Positions 59,405 to 64,000 of a stretch of DNA of 64,000 nucleotides are shown here, in pieces. The notes under the pieces are model-generated. The model was not told where the DNA came from. It saw only the letters and a program-made list of their open reading frames with translations, and made no database searches. The stretch's first letter is position 1. The number at the start of each line of letters is the position of its first letter. Both the position numbers and the translations under genes were made by a program. The DNA is from Paenibacillus auburnensis. Lineage in GTDB: Bacteria > Bacillota > Bacilli > Paenibacillales > Paenibacillaceae. Location: positions 62,001-126,000 of the forward strand of contig NZ_CAKMMG010000006.1 of assembly GCF_927798115.1 (NCBI RefSeq). Reading direction: 5' to 3'.

Positions 59405-59665
59405 CCCTCTGATTTCGCGGAAAGTCGGGTAGTCGGCGGAATGAGAGGCACTAATACCTCTGATTTCGTAGAAAGTGTGATATCCGGTGAAATGAAAGGT
59501 ACTAATACCTCTGATTTCGTAGAAAGTGTGATATCCGGTGAAATGAAAGGCACTAATACCTCTGATTTCGCAGAAAGTGGGGTAGCCGGCGGAATGAAAG
59601 GCACTAATACCTCTGATTTCGCAGAAAGTCGGATAGCCGGCGGAATGAGAGGCACTAATACCATC
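59405..59665. repeat. Five-unit 51-bp tandem repeat
   Basis: CCTCTGATTTCG begins each of five contiguous 51-bp units. Units 2 and 3 are almost identical; the others differ at a few positions. Because 51 is a multiple of 3, the array is open in one frame on both strands (17-residue units GTNTSDFVESVISGEMK on plus), but neither frame has a ribosome site and the plus frame starts inside the terminator. It occupies the gap between the phosphorylase and the permease genes. Confidence 0.9.
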
Positions 59666-59748
59666 GTCACCCGAAAAATGAGCCCCTAAAACGGAAATTC
59701 GCTACCTTACCCTCCGCCGTGAAGACGGTTACAATAAGCACATAGAGC

Positions 59749-59762
59749 TGCAAGCGCTTTAA
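59749..59762 (+). promoter_or_regulatory. Possible catabolite-response element (cre)
   Basis: TGCAAGCGCTTTAA matches the CcpA cre consensus TGNAANCGNTNNCA except for the last C. It lies 35 bp before the first permease gene, so glucose repression of the transporter is likely. Confidence 0.6.
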
Positions 59763-59796
59763 ATATAGAAAAAGATTGTTCTTGGAGGTCCATACG

Positions 59797-60786
59797 ATGG
59801 AGAATAAAACAAGCGGCGGCGTAAGTCCGATGAAAAAGCAGCTGATTCCGGCTGTTATCGAAACCGGTTCAGGTCGCAAAAGCTCACTTTGGAAAAGGCT
59901 GCTTGCCCAAAAGCATCTGCAGACAATGGCTCTGCTCGGCGTGGTCTGGATGATTATTTTTAACTACATTCCGATGTACGGGCTGATCATTTCCTTCAAG
60001 GATTATAACATCGTCAAGTCGATCGCTGAGGCTCCCTGGGTAGGACTTGACCACTTCAGAGAATTCTTGGATGATGAGGACTTGCGGAACGTGATTAAGA
60101 ATACACTCGGCATCAGCTTGATCAAGCTGCTCATCGGGTTCCCGCTGCCGATTATCTTCGCCCTGTTTCTTAATGAGGTCCGTTCCCTCCGCTATAAAAA
60201 GACGATTCAGACCATTTCCTATCTGCCGCATTTCCTGTCCTGGGTTGTCCTGGGCGGAATCCTTGCTACCTGGCTGGCGGATGTGGGAATTATCAACAAT
60301 ATCCTGCTGGCGCTGAATGTGATTGACAAGCCGATTACCTATTTGGCTGAACCGGGCTACTTCTGGACCATTATTATTACCTCCGACATTTGGAAGGAGC
60401 TTGGCTGGTCGGCCATTATTTATCTGGCGGCTATCTCCGGGGTATCGCCTGAAATGTATGAAGCGGCTACGATTGACGGGGCCGGGCGTTTTCAGAAAAT
60501 GTGGTTTGTAACGCTGCCGTCCATCCGCTCGACAATCAGCATCCTGTTCATCTTGGCGGTCAGCGGTGTGCTGAACTCCAACTTTGATCAGATCCTGGTG
60601 CTCCGCAACTCACTGAACGACAGTGCCAGTAATGTAATTGATTACTATATCTACTATACAGGGATTGTATCCAACCGCTTCTCCTATTCTGCGGCGGTCA
60701 CCTTGATAAAAGCGGTCATAGCATTGATTCTGCTGCTGATTGCCAACCAGGTATCCAAAAAAATCAACGACACGTCGCTGTTCTAG
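59797..60786 (+). CDS. CUT1 sugar ABC permease (LplB/YteP type)
   Basis: A 329-residue permease with six helices; after a 30-residue cytoplasmic start come LLGVVWMIIFNYIPMYGLIISFKDYNI and the EAA loop EMYEAATIDGAGRFQKMWFVTLPSIRSTISI. The LplB/YteP subgroup imports oligosaccharides in Firmicutes. TTGGAGG stands 8 nt before ATG 59797. It pairs with the next permease; no ATPase gene is present, which is usual, as a shared MsmX-type ATPase serves such importers. Confidence 0.9.
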   Translation: MENKTSGGVSPMKKQLIPAVIETGSGRKSSLWKRLLAQKHLQTMALLGVVWMIIFNYIPMYGLIISFKDYNIVKSIAEAPWVGLDHFREFLDDEDLRNVIKNTLGISLIKLLIGFPLPIIFALFLNEVRSLRYKKTIQTISYLPHFLSWVVLGGILATWLADVGIINNILLALNVIDKPITYLAEPGYFWTIIITSDIWKELGWSAIIYLAAISGVSPEMYEAATIDGAGRFQKMWFVTLPSIRSTISILFILAVSGVLNSNFDQILVLRNSLNDSASNVIDYYIYYTGIVSNRFSYSAAVTLIKAVIALILLLIANQVSKKINDTSLF

Positions 60787-60805
60787 AAGAAGGAGGATCT
60801 ATACC

Positions 60806-61696
60806 ATGTTTTCTCTCAAACGTAAAACGACAGGTGAGGCGCTATTCGATATCGCCAACAATCTGGTGATGCTGTGCATCTGCTTCATTACTTTATATCC
60901 TATCTGGTACGTGCTGATCAATGCCTTCAACGACGGAAACGACGCTATGCTGGGCGGGATTTACTGGTGGCCCCGCATGTTTACCCTGAAGAACTTCGAT
61001 GCGGTATTCGCCAGTCCCGGCATTATGACGGCCATGGGTATTACGGTGGCCAAGACGGTCCTGGGCGTACTCGTGCACGTGTTCTTCACAGCGATGGTAG
61101 CTTACGCGCTGTCCCGCAAAGGCCTGATCGGCGGCAAGCTCTACATTCTGCTCGGTACGATTACGCTGTTCTTCAACGGGGGACTGATTCCGACGTTTCT
61201 GCTGAACCGGGATCTTCACCTGCTCGATAATTTCCTGGTCTATATTATTCCGGTAATGTTCAGCTTCTTCGATCTGATTATCTTCATGACCTTCTTCCGG
61301 GAAATTCCCGAGGGACTTGAGGAAGCGGCGCGGATTGACGGCGCTAACGACTGGTCGATTTTCCTCCGGGTAGTGCTGCCGGTGTCCATGCCGGTCATTG
61401 CGACGATTGCCCTCTTCCACGGGGTGTATCAATGGAATGATTATTTTGCCGGGATTATCTATATCAATAACCCGGACCTGCAGCCGATCCAGACCTATCT
61501 GTTCCGGGTAGTGGCCCAGTCCAGCTCCAACCAGATGATGGTTGCTCTGCAGGGCAGCAGTGTTACAAAGACCGTAACCTCGCAGTCCATCAAGCTGGCC
61601 ACGATGGTGGTGACTACGCTGCCGATTGTGTTCGTCTATCCGTTCCTTCAGCGTTACTTCGTAAAAGGCATGATGATCGGCTCGATCAAAGGCTGA
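60806..61696 (+). CDS. CUT1 sugar ABC permease (LplC/YtcP type)
   Basis: A 296-residue second permease: KTTGEALFDIANNLVMLCICFITLYPIWYVLINAFNDG at the start and the EAA loop EGLEEAARIDGANDWSIFLRVVLPVSMPVIATIALFHGVYQWNDYF. The C-terminus YPFLQRYFVKGMMIGSIKG is the family end. AAGGAGG precedes ATG 60806, 19 bp after the first permease stop. Confidence 0.92.
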   Translation: MFSLKRKTTGEALFDIANNLVMLCICFITLYPIWYVLINAFNDGNDAMLGGIYWWPRMFTLKNFDAVFASPGIMTAMGITVAKTVLGVLVHVFFTAMVAYALSRKGLIGGKLYILLGTITLFFNGGLIPTFLLNRDLHLLDNFLVYIIPVMFSFFDLIIFMTFFREIPEGLEEAARIDGANDWSIFLRVVLPVSMPVIATIALFHGVYQWNDYFAGIIYINNPDLQPIQTYLFRVVAQSSSNQMMVALQGSSVTKTVTSQSIKLATMVVTTLPIVFVYPFLQRYFVKGMMIGSIKG

Positions 61697-61796
61697 TTAG
61701 CAGCCGTCTAACACAGGGTAACTCCTTCGGAGTCAGCATAGGGCCGGTTCCGGGGTTGAGCTTATAATTAACATTTTAGAAAAGGGGTAAATAAGC

Positions 61797-63497
61797 ATGG
61801 GCATGAAACGCAAGCCGAAATCAATGGTGCTGCTGCTCTTGGGGCTAATGCTGGCTTTCTCGGCGTCAGGCTGTTCAAGCAACAACAATGCCGGTGGCAA
61901 TGCCAACGAAAATAAGGGGAACAGCAATACGCCGGCTGCAACAGCGGAGGCTTCGACAGCACCTACAGCCGCAGCCGTATCCGCAGATGAGCCGGGCTGG
62001 AAAAGCGACACTTCACCAATTACCTTCGACTGGTATCTGAATTTCTCCTGGTTTCCTAATAAATGGGGTGTAGATCCTACTTCGCAATATGTAACGAAAA
62101 AGACCGGCGTTAACATTAACTTTATCGTGCCAGCCGGCAATGAGAATGAAAAGCTGAATACCATGATTGCTTCCGGACAGCTGCCTGACTTCATTACACT
62201 CGGCTTCTGGGAAGATGCGATCAAGAAAATGATTGAAGGCGACATGGTGCTTCCGCTCAACAAGCTGGCGGATGAATATGATCCGTACTTCTACAAGGTT
62301 TCCGATAAAGATAAGCTCGGCTGGTATACTCAGGAGGACGGCAATGTATATGGCTATCCTAACTCTTCTTCCTCACCGGCAGACTATGAAAAATACGGCA
62401 AGAACTATGTATCCAACCAGACCTTCGTCGTTCGTAAGGATATTTATGAAGCGATCGGCAGCCCGGATATGCGTACACCGGAAGGCTTCCTGAACGCGCT
62501 GAAAATGGCTCAGGAGAAATTCCCTGAAGTGAACGGCCAGCCGCTGATTCCACTCGGTTTGCATGAGTTCACAGAGAACGGTAATGACTCGCTGGAAGGC
62601 TACCTGCAGAACTTCCTGGCGATCCCATGGCAAAAAGACGGCAAGGTGTATGAGCGCGAAACCGATCCTGAATTTGTCCGCTGGATGAAGACACTCCGCC
62701 AGGCGAATGAAGACGGCCTGCTGGCCAAAGACATCTTTATCGACAAACGTGCACAGATGGAAGAAAAAATTGCGCAAGGCCGCTACTTTGCAATGCTGTA
62801 CCAACGTACTGACTTTGCTTCCCAGCTCGGTACGATTTTCCAGAAGAATCCTGAACAGACCTATATTGCTGTAGACGGACCTTCCAATGCGGCGCTGGAT
62901 CAGCCGACACTGAACGGCCCTGGGATCTCCGGCTGGACCGTAACACTGATCTCCAAGAATGTAAAAGATAAAGCACGCGCAATCAAATTCCTCAGCTATC
63001 TGAACAGTGAGGAAGGAAATAAAGACTTGTATCTGGGCGAAAAAGGCGTCAGCTATGATACAATTGACGGAAAGGACCAGTTCCTTCCTGAGGCATTTGC
63101 TCTGATGAACAGTGACCGTGCGGCATTTGATAAGAAATACGGATCTTCCTTCACTTTCTGGATGATGCAGAACACGAATATTACCGATCAATGGGCACCT
63201 AAATCAGTAGAACCGTTCAAACAGCTGGAAGACTGGACACGCGGTAAAGCAATCAACACCTCCGAGTTCCAGTTGATTGACCCTACCGGCAACTCACCGG
63301 AAGGTATTATCGCTACCAAGCTGAAGAACCTTCGCGGCAAAACGTTCCCGAAACTGCTGATGGCCTCCTCTGATGCCGAATTCGACAAGATCTGGACTGA
63401 TTATCTCGCGAAGAAAGACAAGGAAGGCTTTGCTACCTTCGATGCATACAGACAAAACAAATATCAGGAAAACAAAAAGAAACTCGGCATGGAATAA
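61797..63497 (+). CDS. Extracellular sugar-binding lipoprotein (LipO-like)
   Basis: A 566-residue solute-binding protein. The signal peptide ends with lipobox FSASGC, then an Asn/Ala/Thr-rich linker and a binding domain of the large CUT1 group found with LplB/LplC permeases (NFSWFPNKWGVDPTSQYVTKKTGVNINFIVPAGNENEKLN; DFITLGFWED). It captures an oligosaccharide for the two permeases; with the GH30 and phosphorylase genes next door, a beta-glucan oligosaccharide is the best guess. AAAGGGG precedes the ATG. Confidence 0.9.
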   Translation: MGMKRKPKSMVLLLLGLMLAFSASGCSSNNNAGGNANENKGNSNTPAATAEASTAPTAAAVSADEPGWKSDTSPITFDWYLNFSWFPNKWGVDPTSQYVTKKTGVNINFIVPAGNENEKLNTMIASGQLPDFITLGFWEDAIKKMIEGDMVLPLNKLADEYDPYFYKVSDKDKLGWYTQEDGNVYGYPNSSSSPADYEKYGKNYVSNQTFVVRKDIYEAIGSPDMRTPEGFLNALKMAQEKFPEVNGQPLIPLGLHEFTENGNDSLEGYLQNFLAIPWQKDGKVYERETDPEFVRWMKTLRQANEDGLLAKDIFIDKRAQMEEKIAQGRYFAMLYQRTDFASQLGTIFQKNPEQTYIAVDGPSNAALDQPTLNGPGISGWTVTLISKNVKDKARAIKFLSYLNSEEGNKDLYLGEKGVSYDTIDGKDQFLPEAFALMNSDRAAFDKKYGSSFTFWMMQNTNITDQWAPKSVEPFKQLEDWTRGKAINTSEFQLIDPTGNSPEGIIATKLKNLRGKTFPKLLMASSDAEFDKIWTDYLAKKDKEGFATFDAYRQNKYQENKKKLGME

Positions 63498-63505
63498 TAT
63501 AGATT

Positions 63506-63548
63506 AAGCCCAATTGCCCGCTGACCGCGGGCTTTTGGGTTGTTTTCT
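63506..63548 (+). terminator. Terminator after the binding protein gene
   Basis: Stem AAGCCCAA..GCCCGC / GCGGGC..TTGGGTT with a 5-nt loop, followed by GTTTTC. It separates the transporter from the sensor kinase gene. Confidence 0.8.
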
Positions 63549-63594
63549 TCTATATATGTAATTGCAGGACCGATGCAATAACGGGAGAGTGCGT

Positions 63595-64000
63595 ATGCGT
63601 AAACGGATTAGAGAGCTTTGGAGTTCCTTCAGCTACTGGTGGGGGCGCAGATCGCTGCAGAGCAGGCTGGTGGCCGCGTATATTTTTATCATCCTCGGTC
63701 CGAGTCTGCTCGTCTCCGTGTATTCCTTCAGGACGATCAACAATACGTATGTCCGTGATGCCGTGGACAAGAACAACTACCTCCTGCAGATGGAGAAGCT
63801 GCACATCGTCAATCAGATTGAAGTGATGGAGCGTGCGGCCCAGATGGCCGATTCTGATAAAGTGGTTCAGAATTACCTGATGAATGAAGTCGATCCTCCG
63901 CTGGGCGAGCTGATTGACTTTAATAATACAACCTATATGAATTTAAACCGTATCCAGGTCATTAATCCGAGTATTGAGCATTTGCGCCTATATTCTCCAA
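63595..64000 (+). CDS. Sensor histidine kinase, YesM-like, N-terminus only
   Basis: The gene runs off the right edge; 135 codons are visible. CGGGAG stands before ATG 63595. The start is basic (MRKRIRELWSSFSYWWGRRSLQSRL), then one membrane helix (VAAYIFIILGPSLLVSVYSF) and the beginning of an extracellular sensor region rich in Asn and hydrophobic residues (NTYVRDAVDKNNYLLQMEKL...). This layout is that of YesM-type kinases, which usually precede an AraC-type regulator and control nearby LplB/LplC transporters. Kinase domains are not in the window. Confidence 0.75.
   Translation, partial: MRKRIRELWSSFSYWWGRRSLQSRLVAAYIFIILGPSLLVSVYSFRTINNTYVRDAVDKNNYLLQMEKLHIVNQIEVMERAAQMADSDKVVQNYLMNEVDPPLGELIDFNNTTYMNLNRIQVINPSIEHLRLYSP

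Noticed and set aside
59327..59689. Open frame of 120 codons on plus, and one of 118 codons on minus over the same place
   Set aside because: Both are produced by the 51-bp array, whose unit is a multiple of three. Neither has a ribosome site, and the plus frame begins in the phosphorylase terminator.
1..64000. Mobile elements, prophage, tRNA or rRNA genes
   Set aside because: No transposase, integrase, phage gene, tRNA-like CCA-ended cloverleaf or rRNA stretch was recognised by eye.

Overview
The window reads as a chromosome segment from a Paenibacillus-like, spore-forming Firmicute. This rests on gene families and regulatory styles, not on a database search: a tapA-sipW-tasA type matrix cluster with SinR-like operators, strong GGAGG ribosome sites, a YvfRSTU/Lnr-type two-component ABC operon, a CcdC homologue, YezD, YwbE and YneQ families, and a LacI/GH30/phosphorylase/CUT1 glucan locus followed by a YesM-like sensor kinase. 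No rRNA, tRNA, insertion sequence, prophage or CRISPR array was seen.

Layout. 1-2.9 kb: biofilm-fibre cluster on the minus strand. 3.0-9.4 kb: aldo/keto reductase, a PadR-controlled drug exporter, a GGDEF+HD-GYP c-di-GMP protein, a 36-residue membrane peptide and a DUF5317 protein. 9.5-13.5 kb: copper operon csoR-copZ-copA-nitroreductase with two CsoR-type operators. 13.8-17.3 kb: ABC exporter with DesK-type kinase and NarL-type regulator. 17.4-20.8 kb: thiamine-precursor ABC transporter under a TPP riboswitch. 20.8-24.2 kb: CorA-like protein, general-stress flavin-type protein, EAL protein. 24.4-28.9 kb: OmpR/HisKA pair with a lantibiotic-immunity type ABC exporter. 29.0-33.2 kb: zinc/cadmium homeostasis (ArsR sensor, CDF exporter, P-type ATPase) and a chemoreceptor remnant. 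33.3-39.3 kb: lactate dehydrogenase, CcdC, GlsB/YeaQ and lactonase (both behind sigma-B-like promoters), and a membrane-tethered alpha/beta hydrolase. 39.5-43.0 kb: sulfate importer without its ATPase. 43.2-53.3 kb: mixed housekeeping genes (acetyltransferases, SDRs, NAD(P)HX repair enzyme, L-serine dehydratase, HNH protein). 53.4-64 kb: glucan utilisation locus with LacI regulator, GH30 enzyme, a large GH94/GH149/GH161-like phosphorylase, CUT1 permeases and lipoprotein, and the start of a sensor kinase.

The least explained structure is in the gaps between genes. Three gaps (13.7, 45.1-45.3 and 59.4-59.7 kb) hold direct repeats that keep a 51-bp period although their sequences differ, and a fourth (55.86-56.05 kb) holds three 65-bp units that each carry a potential hairpin; two of them also carry a Shine-Dalgarno and ATG, and the array ends in the ribosome site of the phosphorylase gene. 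The other main points are SinR-like boxes before the matrix cluster, matched ArsR operators exactly 200 bp apart, and back-to-back sigma-B-type promoters.
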